A stretch of DNA of 10,689 nt from an uncultured Bacteroidales bacterium. GTDB lineage: Bacteria > Bacteroidota > Bacteroidia > Bacteroidales > Paludibacteraceae. Location of the stretch: assembly GCA_937910305.1 (NCBI GenBank), contig CALEPS010000020.1:1-10689 (forward strand), written 5' to 3'. Made by a program: the position numbers and the translations under genes. Positions within the stretch are counted from its first letter, which is position 1, and every line of letters begins with the position of its first letter. Shown piece by piece: positions 4,064 through 10,689 of the stretch. The notes beneath the pieces are model-generated. The model saw nothing but the letters and a program-made list of their open reading frames with translations. It had not been told where the DNA came from and searched no databases.

Positions 4064-5878
4064 ATGAAAAAAATAATCACATTTATTTTTGCAGTGCTTT
4101 GCATGACGATGTCGTTTGCGCAGAGTTATGGTATTTTAGTGAACGGCAAGATGTATTATGCGGCTTCGTACGAAGGACCGGATCCTTACGGTGAGGGTTT
4201 TGAGCAGTATCTGGCGCATGTGCAGGTCAGCAGCGGCGATTATTGCCAGCTCTATGACTACGACAACAAGGCAGCATGGGCAAAGCCGCTGAACGCTTCT
4301 TCGGCAAGCGGATTTACGTATGACGAAGCCACCCAGCGCTACAACGTCACGGCGGCAGGTTGTTTTGATTTTTATATCAAACTGAAATGGGAAGCCGATG
4401 AGTTGTATATCGGTCCGGGTTCGAACTGCGGTGCAGGAATAGACATTGACAGCGACGTGAAGCCTTATACGGGCTCGGCTCCTGCGAAATGTACGGACGT
4501 GATGCTGCAGAGTTTCTACTATGACAGTTATCAGGACAAGGGCTACGGTCGCACCAAATGGATCGACTGGAATAACGGCGCGAATAACACCAGCGCTGCG
4601 GAGATCGGCAAATGGTTTGATCTGGTCTGGTTGCCGCCAATGAGCAAATCGGAAGGCGGAACGGGTTACCACCCGCGTAACTACAGCGATCTGAACAGCG
4701 ACTGGGGAACGGAAGGAACCTTGAAGACTTTGATCTCTACCTTGCATCAGAACGGAGCGAAAGTGGTAGCCGACATCGTTATCAACCACTGCGCTAACAA
4801 GTCCTCCTGGTGTGATTATTACACCTTCGATTTCGGATCCTACGGCAAATTCACACCGGACGCTTCGTGGGTCTGCAGCACGGACGAGATGAACTCCAGC
4901 AGCGACGCCGGCACTTGCTACGGCAAGGCAACCGGAGCAGCGGATGACGGTTATGGTTCCGAGGCGAACTACAGCGCAGCGCGCGACTGGGACCACAACA
5001 ACGCACAGGTGCGCAATATGTGCAAGGCATATCTCAAATGGCTGCGTAACGATATTAAGATCGACGGCTTCCGATATGACTATTGCAAGGGCTTCCATAA
5101 CAGCCATATCAACGACTATAACTCGGCGGCGCAGGCTTATTTCTCCGTCATGGAGTACTGGGACGGCAATGTGAACACACTCCAGGCGCACCTGACGGAC
5201 GCCGGCTGGAACACCTGCACCTTCGATTTCGCAACCAAGTATACGGCCTTCAACCAGGGAATAGCGTCCGGCGACTACGGCAAGTTGAAAGGTGCAGGTC
5301 TGCCGGGAGTGGGCAAGTCCCGCTATGCCGTTACCTTCCTCGACAGCCATGACTCCTTCCAACGCGACGACAATGAGTTCTGCGGCAAGAACAACTCAAT
5401 GAAATATCCGGGTAAGATCCAGCAATGCTACGCGTATCTGCTCTCCATGCCGGGTATTCCGTGTGTGTTCTATCCCCACTGGGTGAAGTTCAAAGACCAA
5501 ATCAAGCAAATGATCAACGCCCGTTATAAGACCGGCGTTCATAGCGAGAGTGCTGTTTCTGACGAGGCGGGTAACGGTTATTACAAGGCTACCATTACCG
5601 GCACGAACGGCGAGATACGCCTACTGATCGGGCCGAACAGCGGCTATAACACCACGCCGTCCGGCTACACGCTGGCGGTCAAAGGCGAGAACTACGGCGT
5701 GTATTACAAGACTACCTCCGCACGCGGCGACAAGGACAAGAACCGTACTCCGCAAGGCATAGAGGAAGTAACCTCCACCAACTCCCCTTCAAGGGGAGAG
5801 AAAGTGCTCCGCGACGGTCAGTTGTTGATCAAAGTGGGCGAACAGATGTACGACATGATGGGTAACCGTATCCAATAA
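4064..5878 (+). CDS. Secreted GH13 alpha-amylase with N-terminal beta domain
   Basis: 604 residues. The signal peptide MKKIITFIFAVLCMTMSFAQ (1-20) ends at a typical FAQ cleavage site. Residues 21-120 form a beta-rich module (YGILVNGKMYYA ... FDFYIKLKWEADELYIGPG) that I take as a probable glucan-binding domain; its family is not identified. The GH13 barrel starts near 145 (VMLQSFYYDSY). Conserved sites are DIVINH (237-242), GFRYD with D339, VMEYW with E364, and FLDSHD with D430, so it should be active. It is closely related to the preceding amylase and probably arose by duplication, with this copy gaining or keeping the extra N-terminal module. A linker encoded by a palindromic sequence (STNSPSRGEK) precedes the shared tail VLRDGQLLIKVGEQMYDMMG. 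No own promoter is seen in the 96-bp gap, so it is probably co-transcribed. Confidence 0.93.
   Translation: MKKIITFIFAVLCMTMSFAQSYGILVNGKMYYAASYEGPDPYGEGFEQYLAHVQVSSGDYCQLYDYDNKAAWAKPLNASSASGFTYDEATQRYNVTAAGCFDFYIKLKWEADELYIGPGSNCGAGIDIDSDVKPYTGSAPAKCTDVMLQSFYYDSYQDKGYGRTKWIDWNNGANNTSAAEIGKWFDLVWLPPMSKSEGGTGYHPRNYSDLNSDWGTEGTLKTLISTLHQNGAKVVADIVINHCANKSSWCDYYTFDFGSYGKFTPDASWVCSTDEMNSSSDAGTCYGKATGAADDGYGSEANYSAARDWDHNNAQVRNMCKAYLKWLRNDIKIDGFRYDYCKGFHNSHINDYNSAAQAYFSVMEYWDGNVNTLQAHLTDAGWNTCTFDFATKYTAFNQGIASGDYGKLKGAGLPGVGKSRYAVTFLDSHDSFQRDDNEFCGKNNSMKYPGKIQQCYAYLLSMPGIPCVFYPHWVKFKDQIKQMINARYKTGVHSESAVSDEAGNGYYKATITGTNGEIRLLIGPNSGYNTTPSGYTLAVKGENYGVYYKTTSARGDKDKNRTPQGIEEVTSTNSPSRGEKVLRDGQLLIKVGEQMYDMMGNRIQ
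5782..5798. repeat. 17-nt palindrome inside the amylase linker
   Basis: CTCCCCTT-C-AAGGGGAG, perfect apart from the central base, lies in frame within the linker before the C-terminal tail. The matching place in the upstream amylase (3869-3885) has a decayed version (ACTCCCCCTCAAAGGTAGAG) in which the right arm no longer pairs well. Confidence 0.7.
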
Positions 5879-5921
5879 AGACATCTAATTTATTAACAAA
5901 TATCTAAAATTTAATACGACA

Positions 5922-6803
5922 ATGAAAAAGATTTTTACCATGTTTGCTGCAGCATTGATATCATGTGCTACGGCGTTGAATGCCAAAACAATTTATCTAA
6001 ACACAGGCGGTGCTGAATTATGGAACCAAGCAGGTGCTGTGTTCTTTGCCCATTCATGGGGAGAAGCAGATAATGATGTTTTGATGACAGTTGAGAGCGG
6101 CGATGTATATAAAGCAGACATCCCAGATGGAAATAACAATATTTTATTTGTGAGAATGCCTGAAGGTAGCACTGCTTTGAATTGGGACACAAAGTGGAAC
6201 CAAACAAGTGATTTGATTATTCCGGACGGTCAAAATTGTTATACCATTACCGGCTGGAATAACGGTGATGGCTCATGGTCGTTATATGGAAGTGGCGGTC
6301 AAGGTGGTCAAGGTGGCCAAGGCGGACAAGGCGGCACGACAGACGGCAACCCACGTTATTACTACAAAGGATTTATTGACGATGCAGACTTCGAGCCCGA
6401 TGCATCCTCTCTCTTCCACGACGGTGTAGCTACTATCAGCTTTGTCAAGAACGCAATGCTGTTCGTGATCTATCAGGTGGACGGTCAGGAAGGTGTTCAG
6501 TATATGACTTCCGAATGGATTGACGGTCCGGACCATGCAACTCTGTCTGTTAATGGTAACGGAGGCTACAATAAATGGAACTGCCCGATGGGAACCACGA
6601 CTTTGTATCTGTATGACAACGGAGACGGCACCCTTGAGATCTCCAGCAAACCGATGGCGGGCAAGACCCTCGTCAGCGGCGGACAAGGAATAGAGGAAGT
6701 GAGTCAGAAGTCGGAAGCCGAAAGCCGAAAGTTCATCAAGGACGGCAAACTTTATATCCGTGTCGGCGAGAAAGAGTACGACGCAACGGGTCGTCAGTTG
6801 TAG
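5922..6803 (+). CDS. Secreted starch-binding protein (CBM26-like), non-catalytic
   Basis: 293 residues. The signal peptide is about 1-21 (ends LNAK). Residues 23-113 match the CBM26 pattern of starch-binding modules: IYLNTGGAELWNQAGAVFFA, HSWGEADND, the NILFVRMPEGSTALNWDTKWNQT strand pair, and TITGW. A Gly-Gly-Gln linker (115-130) joins a second beta-rich domain (about 134-240) that I do not recognise. Then come GIEEV and the shared tail FIKDGKLYIRVGEKEYDATG (261-280). There are no GH13 motifs, so it probably binds starch at the cell surface, or targets it for the neighbouring amylases. The DNA of the first module (5922-6250) is visibly more AT-rich than the second half and the neighbouring genes, suggesting that modules of different origin were joined at the linker. 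The gap from the previous stop is 43 bp and no promoter is seen. Confidence 0.8.
   Translation: MKKIFTMFAAALISCATALNAKTIYLNTGGAELWNQAGAVFFAHSWGEADNDVLMTVESGDVYKADIPDGNNNILFVRMPEGSTALNWDTKWNQTSDLIIPDGQNCYTITGWNNGDGSWSLYGSGGQGGQGGQGGQGGTTDGNPRYYYKGFIDDADFEPDASSLFHDGVATISFVKNAMLFVIYQVDGQEGVQYMTSEWIDGPDHATLSVNGNGGYNKWNCPMGTTTLYLYDNGDGTLEISSKPMAGKTLVSGGQGIEEVSQKSEAESRKFIKDGKLYIRVGEKEYDATGRQL
6294..6335 (+). repeat. 9-bp tandem repeat encoding Gly-Gly-Gln linker
   Basis: Four units of GGN-GGN-CAA (6294-6329) plus a partial unit. Third positions drift from T to C/A along the array, following the shift from AT-rich to GC-rich sequence. Such repeats can change linker length by slippage. Confidence 0.85.
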
Positions 6804-6806
6804 TAA

Positions 6807-6840
6807 ATGGGTGCGCCCGCGTGTCCGCGCGGGCGTCCAT
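6807..6840 (+). promoter_or_regulatory. Very stable GC hairpin in the operon
   Basis: GCGCCCGCG (6813-6821) pairs with CGCGGGCGT (6828-6836) around a 6-nt loop, and ATGG (6807-6810) with CCAT (6837-6840) extends the stem after a 2-nt bulge. No T-run follows, so it is not a classic terminator. It may stabilise the upstream mRNA or tune expression of the large amylase downstream. Confidence 0.6.
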
Positions 6841-6867
6841 TACATAATTATTTAAATACGTATAGTT

Positions 6868-9255
6868 ATGCGCAAGAGTTTTCTTTGCCTCATGGTGTTG
6901 TTCGCGCTCTGCGTCTCGGCGCAGGTGTCCACCAATCCGGCAATTATAGAACCCAATTATACCGGTAAGATAACCATTACCTTTGATCCCAAAGGCGGCA
7001 ACGGCGGTATGGCTACTGCCACCAAGTGTTACGCCCATACGGGCTATTGTACCAAGACCCAGAACTGGCTGGGCGTGAAAGCCGACTGGCGTTCGGCTTC
7101 CGCTCCGCAGTTGACCAAGACTGCTGACGGCAAATGGCAGCTGGAGATTGACAATATGTACACTTATTATAACATCCCCTCGGGAACAGAGGTGTACGCG
7201 CTGGCGTTCGTGTTCAACGACGGCCCTGGCGGAACGAAAGAAGGCAAGACCGCTTCGGGAGGGGATATCTTTATCGTCATCGGCGAGGAGAACTCGTCTT
7301 CCGATATATGGGAGGCTGTGAAAGAAGTACAGCCGGTGACGGGAACCCGTCCTTCGGGTGTTGATCAAGGTATCTACTACGGTTCGGACGGTACGTCTGT
7401 GACCCTTTGTACCTATGCTGCTTCCAAGACGGCGCCTGCCAAACGTGTCTTCCTTCTCGGCGATATGACAGGATGGAAACTGGATGCGGCGCACCAGTTG
7501 AAGCGGGACGGCAATTATTTCTGGATCACCCTGACCGGTCTGGAGCCGGGCAAGGAATACCGTTTCCAATATGCTGTAGAGCGCGCGGACGGCGTGAAGA
7601 AACAGATCTCCGACCTCTATTCGGAGAAAGTTATTCACCCGGACGACCAGTGGGAGCCGCGCAGTGCAGACCCGACGCTGATCCAGTACCCGCTCAAGGG
7701 TGCCGACGGCGGGTATGTGACGGTAATACAGACGCAGAAACCCGCTTTCCAGTGGTCGGACGCAACGCTCCATTTCCAGCGTCCGGACAAGAATAACCTT
7801 GTTATATACGAGCTCTGGGTGTATGACTATACCGCCAAACGGACACTTGAAGGCGTGCGCGAACGGCTTGATTACCTGCAGCAGTTAGGCGTCAACGCTA
7901 TCGAACTGATGCCGATATGCGAGTTCGACGGCAACTACAACTGGGGCTACTCGCCTAACCACTATTTCGCGCCGGACCGCGCCTACGGCTCGGAGAACGA
8001 CATCAAGACTTTCATAGACGAATGTCACCAACTCGGCATGGCCGTTATCCTTGACATGGTGTTCAACCATGCAACGGGGCTTAACCCGATGAACAAACTC
8101 TACCCGTACGGCACGGACCTGGCAAGCAACCCGTGGTTCAACGTCACGGCTCCACACAGCGACAACGTGTATGAGGACTGGAACCATGATTTCGAGCCGG
8201 CGCAGAAGATGTTCAAACGCGCTATCCAATACTGGCTCCGGGAGTATAAAGTGGACGGTTTCCGCTTCGACCTCAGCCATGGTTTCTGCGGCACGACGAA
8301 GAACTCGGTGACACACCTCAAGGACTACTATAACAACGCCCTGAAGGCTGTTTCGCCTACCGCTTATATGATTTGCGAGCACTGGGGCGACCAGATGGGT
8401 TCCGAGCGTCCGCAGCTGATTAACGAAGGCATGCTATGTTGGAATAACACCAACAACGCTTATTGCCAGACCGCCATGGGATGGCTCAAAGACGGCGATT
8501 CTTTTGCCGAGGCTAACAAGGACGGCTATGTCTCTTATTGCGAGAGCCATGACGAGGAGCGTATGCAGTACAAGTGTAAGATGTGGGGCAACGGAGACGT
8601 CAAGACCGACCTCGCCACCCGTATAGCCCGCGTGCCGGCTAACGTAGCGATGAACGTGCTCCTGAACGGATCGCACATGATGTGGCAGTTCGAGGAGATA
8701 GGATATGACTTCTCGATCAACAGCGATGTGGACCACTTGAACGGAAACAAGAGCGACTACCGTTGCAATAAGAAACCGCGTCCGGAGCCGCTCGGCTATT
8801 TCCACGACCCGGACCGTGTAGCCGCCTACACCAAGTGCGCCCAGGCTATACGTCTCCGCACGGAGATTATGCCGGACGTGTTTGCAGGCAATCCGACAGC
8901 CCAGTCGCTCGGCTCGGGCGCCAAAGTGCGCTATGTGCAATGGGGAAGCGACGTGTATGTGGTGGCGAACTTCGACATCAGCGCGCAGAGCACCACTCTG
9001 CCTTCCGGTACATGGTATGACTACTATGCCGGCGGTACCAAGACCGGCGCTGTCTCCCTGCAGCCGGGAGAACTGAAGATCTTTACAGGCAAACAAGTGA
9101 CGCTGCCGGTTATCAATACCGATCTGGAGTCTCTGCTGCCCATTGAACAGGTGACAACGGAGCAAGTACGGAGTACCAAGATTCTCCGCGACGGTCAGAT
9201 ACTTATCCTCCGTGGCGACAAGACCTATAACCTTCAGGGACAAAGAGTTAAGTAA
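6868..9255 (+). CDS. Secreted multidomain GH13 alpha-glucan hydrolase
   Basis: 795 residues. The signal peptide is 1-19 (ends VSAQ). Residues about 24-131 are a beta domain (ITITFDPKGGNGGM ... DGKWQLEI ... EVYALAFVFNDGPG) often seen at the N-terminus of Bacteroidales amylases and probably glucan-binding. Residues about 165-275 are an E-set/CBM48-like domain (VFLLGDMTGWK ... FWITLTGLEPGKEYRFQYAV). The GH13 barrel starts at VIYELWVYDYT (302-312), with GVNAIELMP, DMVFNH (386-391), GFRFD with nucleophile D458, ICEHW with E494, and ESHDEE with D552. It is longer and more distant than the other two amylases. The IYELWVYDYT and ELMPICEF motifs resemble neopullulanase/branching-enzyme-like GH13 members, so it may act on alpha-1,6 bonds or maltodextrins; specificity is unknown. 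It ends with ILRDGQILILRGDKTYNLQG (residues 769-788), the best match in the operon to a type IX sorting terminus. Confidence 0.92.
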   Translation: MRKSFLCLMVLFALCVSAQVSTNPAIIEPNYTGKITITFDPKGGNGGMATATKCYAHTGYCTKTQNWLGVKADWRSASAPQLTKTADGKWQLEIDNMYTYYNIPSGTEVYALAFVFNDGPGGTKEGKTASGGDIFIVIGEENSSSDIWEAVKEVQPVTGTRPSGVDQGIYYGSDGTSVTLCTYAASKTAPAKRVFLLGDMTGWKLDAAHQLKRDGNYFWITLTGLEPGKEYRFQYAVERADGVKKQISDLYSEKVIHPDDQWEPRSADPTLIQYPLKGADGGYVTVIQTQKPAFQWSDATLHFQRPDKNNLVIYELWVYDYTAKRTLEGVRERLDYLQQLGVNAIELMPICEFDGNYNWGYSPNHYFAPDRAYGSENDIKTFIDECHQLGMAVILDMVFNHATGLNPMNKLYPYGTDLASNPWFNVTAPHSDNVYEDWNHDFEPAQKMFKRAIQYWLREYKVDGFRFDLSHGFCGTTKNSVTHLKDYYNNALKAVSPTAYMICEHWGDQMGSERPQLINEGMLCWNNTNNAYCQTAMGWLKDGDSFAEANKDGYVSYCESHDEERMQYKCKMWGNGDVKTDLATRIARVPANVAMNVLLNGSHMMWQFEEIGYDFSINSDVDHLNGNKSDYRCNKKPRPEPLGYFHDPDRVAAYTKCAQAIRLRTEIMPDVFAGNPTAQSLGSGAKVRYVQWGSDVYVVANFDISAQSTTLPSGTWYDYYAGGTKTGAVSLQPGELKIFTGKQVTLPVINTDLESLLPIEQVTTEQVRSTKILRDGQILILRGDKTYNLQGQRVK

Positions 9256-9275
9256 TACTCGGCCTGTAAAACGTA

Positions 9276-9908
9276 ATGTACATTGCCATAGCAGGAAATA
9301 TCGGAGCAGGAAAGACGACGCTGACGAAGATGTTAGCGAAGTATTACGGATGGGAGCCGCGGTTTGAATCCGTGAACTTCAATCCGTACCTGGAGGACTA
9401 TTATACGGACATCAAGCGCTGGGCGTTCTGTCTGGAGACCTATTTCCTCAAGGAGCGGTTCAAGGACATGATCCGCGTCCAGCAATCCGGGCATACGATT
9501 GTGCAGGACCGCTCGATCTTCGAAGGGGTCTATGTCTTCGTCAGGAACAACTACGAACGGGGCGACCTCAGCGAACGAGACTATCAGACCTTCATGGAAC
9601 TCTTTGACCTGCTGAAATCCCAGATGAAAATGCCCGATATGATGATTTATCTGCGCAAGTCCGTGCCCGCACTCGTTGCACAGATCCAGAAAAGAGGACG
9701 CGACTATGAGCAGCAGATGGAGATCGACTATCTCAAGGGTCTGAACGACAAATACGAAGATTTTATCTTCCGCCGGTATGAGGGACGGGTTCTCGTCATT
9801 GACTCCGACGGCATGGATTTTGAAAACAACCCCGCTGACTTCCGGATGGTTATCAATAAGATTGATGCTGAGCTCTTCGGACTATTCAGCGAAAATAACT
9901 GGAAATAA
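9276..9908 (+). CDS. Deoxynucleoside kinase (dAK/dGK type), copy 1
   Basis: 210 residues, normal for the bacterial deoxynucleoside kinase family (dNK, P-loop). The P-loop is GNIGAGKTT (7-15). E31 in FESVNFNPYLEDYY (30-43) sits where the family has its substrate/base glutamate. QDRSIFEG (77-84) holds the DRS motif, and KRGRDYEQQ (129-137) is the arginine-rich LID. It phosphorylates deoxynucleosides to monophosphates in purine deoxynucleoside salvage, in the cytoplasm. The FNPYLEDYY motif recalls the dAK/dGK pairs of lactobacilli, where two tandem kinases form a heterodimer. It starts 20 bp after the amylase stop with no clear promoter or terminator between, so transcripts may read through. Confidence 0.92.
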   Translation: MYIAIAGNIGAGKTTLTKMLAKYYGWEPRFESVNFNPYLEDYYTDIKRWAFCLETYFLKERFKDMIRVQQSGHTIVQDRSIFEGVYVFVRNNYERGDLSERDYQTFMELFDLLKSQMKMPDMMIYLRKSVPALVAQIQKRGRDYEQQMEIDYLKGLNDKYEDFIFRRYEGRVLVIDSDGMDFENNPADFRMVINKIDAELFGLFSENNWK

Positions 9909-9909
9909 T

Positions 9910-10557
9910 ATGCATATAGCTGTAGCAGGAAACATTGGTTGCGGTAAGACCACGCTGACCAATATGCTCGCCAAACATTATGGCTGGGAACCGCGGTTTG
10001 AATCCGTGGAGTATAACCCCTACCTCGAGGATTTCTATGCCGACATGGCTCGATGGTCGTTCAACCTGCAGGTCTATTTCCTCAACAAACGATTCAAGGA
10101 TGTGGTGGAGATCGGCAAGTCGGACAAGTATATCATTCAGGACCGTACGATCTACGAGGATGCGCGCATCTTTGCGCCTAACCTCCATGACCAGGGCATG
10201 ATGTCTGACCGCGATTTCGAGAACTACCAGGATCTCTTTGACCTCATGACTACGCTTGTCAAAATGCCCGACCTGCTCATCTATGTGAGGGCTTCCGTGC
10301 CTACGCTCGTGGCGCAGATCCAGAAACGCGCACGAGGCTATGAACAGCAGATCAAGCTGGACTACCTGCAAGGACTCAACGACAAGTACGAGGCATGGAT
10401 CAAGGATTATAAAGGCAATCTCCTGATCGTGGACGGAGACCATGTCAAGTTCGGCGACAACCCCGAGGACTTCCGCTGGGTCACCGACCATATCGACGCA
10501 CAGCTCTTCGGACTCTTCCCCTTCGAAGCAGAGGAGAAGACCGGCAAGGAGATATAA
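9910..10557 (+). CDS. Deoxynucleoside kinase (dAK/dGK type), copy 2
   Basis: 215 residues from the ATG at 9910. This start gives an N-terminus MHIAVAGNIGCGKTTLTNML aligned residue for residue with the upstream paralog; a longer open frame reaching back to 9778 overlaps the first kinase in another frame and is not used. The P-loop is GNIGCGKTT (7-15), followed by FESVEYNPYLEDFY, QDRTIYEDA (DRT instead of DRS) and LID KRARGYEQQ. It is clearly homologous to copy 1 along its whole length. The 1-nt gap to the upstream stop indicates translational coupling and equal expression, as expected for subunits of a heterodimer. The Ser-to-Thr change after DR and the different 80-100 loop suggest divided substrate preference (for example dA versus dG), which is inference. 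Confidence 0.92.
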   Translation: MHIAVAGNIGCGKTTLTNMLAKHYGWEPRFESVEYNPYLEDFYADMARWSFNLQVYFLNKRFKDVVEIGKSDKYIIQDRTIYEDARIFAPNLHDQGMMSDRDFENYQDLFDLMTTLVKMPDLLIYVRASVPTLVAQIQKRARGYEQQIKLDYLQGLNDKYEAWIKDYKGNLLIVDGDHVKFGDNPEDFRWVTDHIDAQLFGLFPFEAEEKTGKEI

Positions 10558-10689
10558 ATGATTCAGCATTTCTTGGATTATATTGCGATAGAGCGGAAAT
10601 ACTCGCCGCGTACGGTGGAGGCGTACAGGGACGACTTGCGCGATTTCTGCCGCTACATGGGGTGGGGTGACGCTCCGTCCGACGAACAG
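10558..10689 (+). CDS. xerC: Tyrosine recombinase, XerC-like (N-terminal part, cut by window end)
   Basis: 44 codons are visible: MIQHFLDYIAIERKYSPRTV followed by EAYRDDLRDFCRYMG. This is the SAM-like core-binding N-terminal domain of phage-integrase/Xer recombinases; the MI-x-x-FLDY, ER-x-YS and DL-x-x-F pattern is closest to Bacteroidota XerC, which resolves chromosome dimers at dif. The catalytic domain lies outside the window, so assignment to XerC rather than XerD or another integrase is tentative. Its ATG follows directly after the TAA of the second kinase (0 bp), indicating an operon. Confidence 0.75.
   Translation, partial: MIQHFLDYIAIERKYSPRTVEAYRDDLRDFCRYMGWGDAPSDEQ

Noticed and set aside
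4136..5362. Long minus-strand open frame (408 codons) opposite the second amylase
   Set aside because: It is a mirror of a strongly coded GH13 gene with intact catalytic motifs; the minus product has no domain and a biased V/A/R composition.
6736..7773. Minus-strand open frame (345 codons) opposite the large amylase
   Set aside because: It is antisense to a clear secreted GH13 protein, spans the intergenic hairpin and shows no recognisable motif.
9778..9909. Upstream extension of the second kinase to an earlier ATG
   Set aside because: The extension overlaps the first kinase in another frame and has no family similarity; the ATG at 9910 aligns exactly with the paralog start.

Overview
The window looks like a chromosomal segment from a member of the Bacteroidales (Bacteroidota). 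Promoters match the Bacteroidota consensus TTTG-N19-21-TAnnTTTG, and start codons lack strong Shine-Dalgarno sequences. The cas2, 47-nt CRISPR repeat and tracrRNA are of the Bacteroidota type II-C kind. The secreted proteins share a short C-terminal tail like those of type IX-secreted proteins. I cannot name the genus.

Left part (1-2020): a broken or dispersed type II-C CRISPR locus. A RAYT/Y1-type transposase gene (69-1115) ends exactly where a truncated CRISPR repeat begins. It is followed by a mini-array with three full repeats, a bidirectional terminator, and an intact cas2 on the minus strand. A Bacteroidota promoter for cas2 lies back to back with the promoter of a complete tracrRNA (about 1941-2019) whose anti-repeat pairs with the repeats of this array. 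Neither cas9 nor cas1 is present, although the tracrRNA, the cas-operon-like promoter, cas2 and the array are. The transposase gene carries two nearly identical 43-nt palindromic elements read in frame as protein.

Middle (2020-2490): a non-coding stretch with a seven-unit 11-bp tandem repeat, a 22-bp tandem duplication and the promoter of the next operon.

Central operon (2492-9255, plus strand): four secreted starch-utilisation proteins. They are a single-domain GH13 alpha-amylase, a GH13 alpha-amylase with an extra N-terminal beta domain, a non-catalytic protein with a CBM26-like starch-binding module, and a large multidomain GH13 enzyme. All have signal peptides and a homologous tail of about 25 residues (K-h-h-x-D-G-x-h-h-I-x-x-G-x-x-x-Y-x-x-x-G). 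This suggests that all four are exported and surface-attached or released by the same route to degrade alpha-glucan together. No SusC/SusD pair is in view.

Right part (9276-10689): two tandem deoxynucleoside kinases of the dAK/dGK type and the start of a XerC-like tyrosine recombinase, tightly packed (1-nt and 0-nt gaps). These are housekeeping genes in the same orientation as the amylase operon.

The most unusual points are the cas9/cas1-less type II-C locus with a full tracrRNA and the in-frame palindromic elements in the transposase gene. A small palindrome shared between the cas2 leader and the amylase intergenic region, and the 11-bp phased repeat, also stand out.
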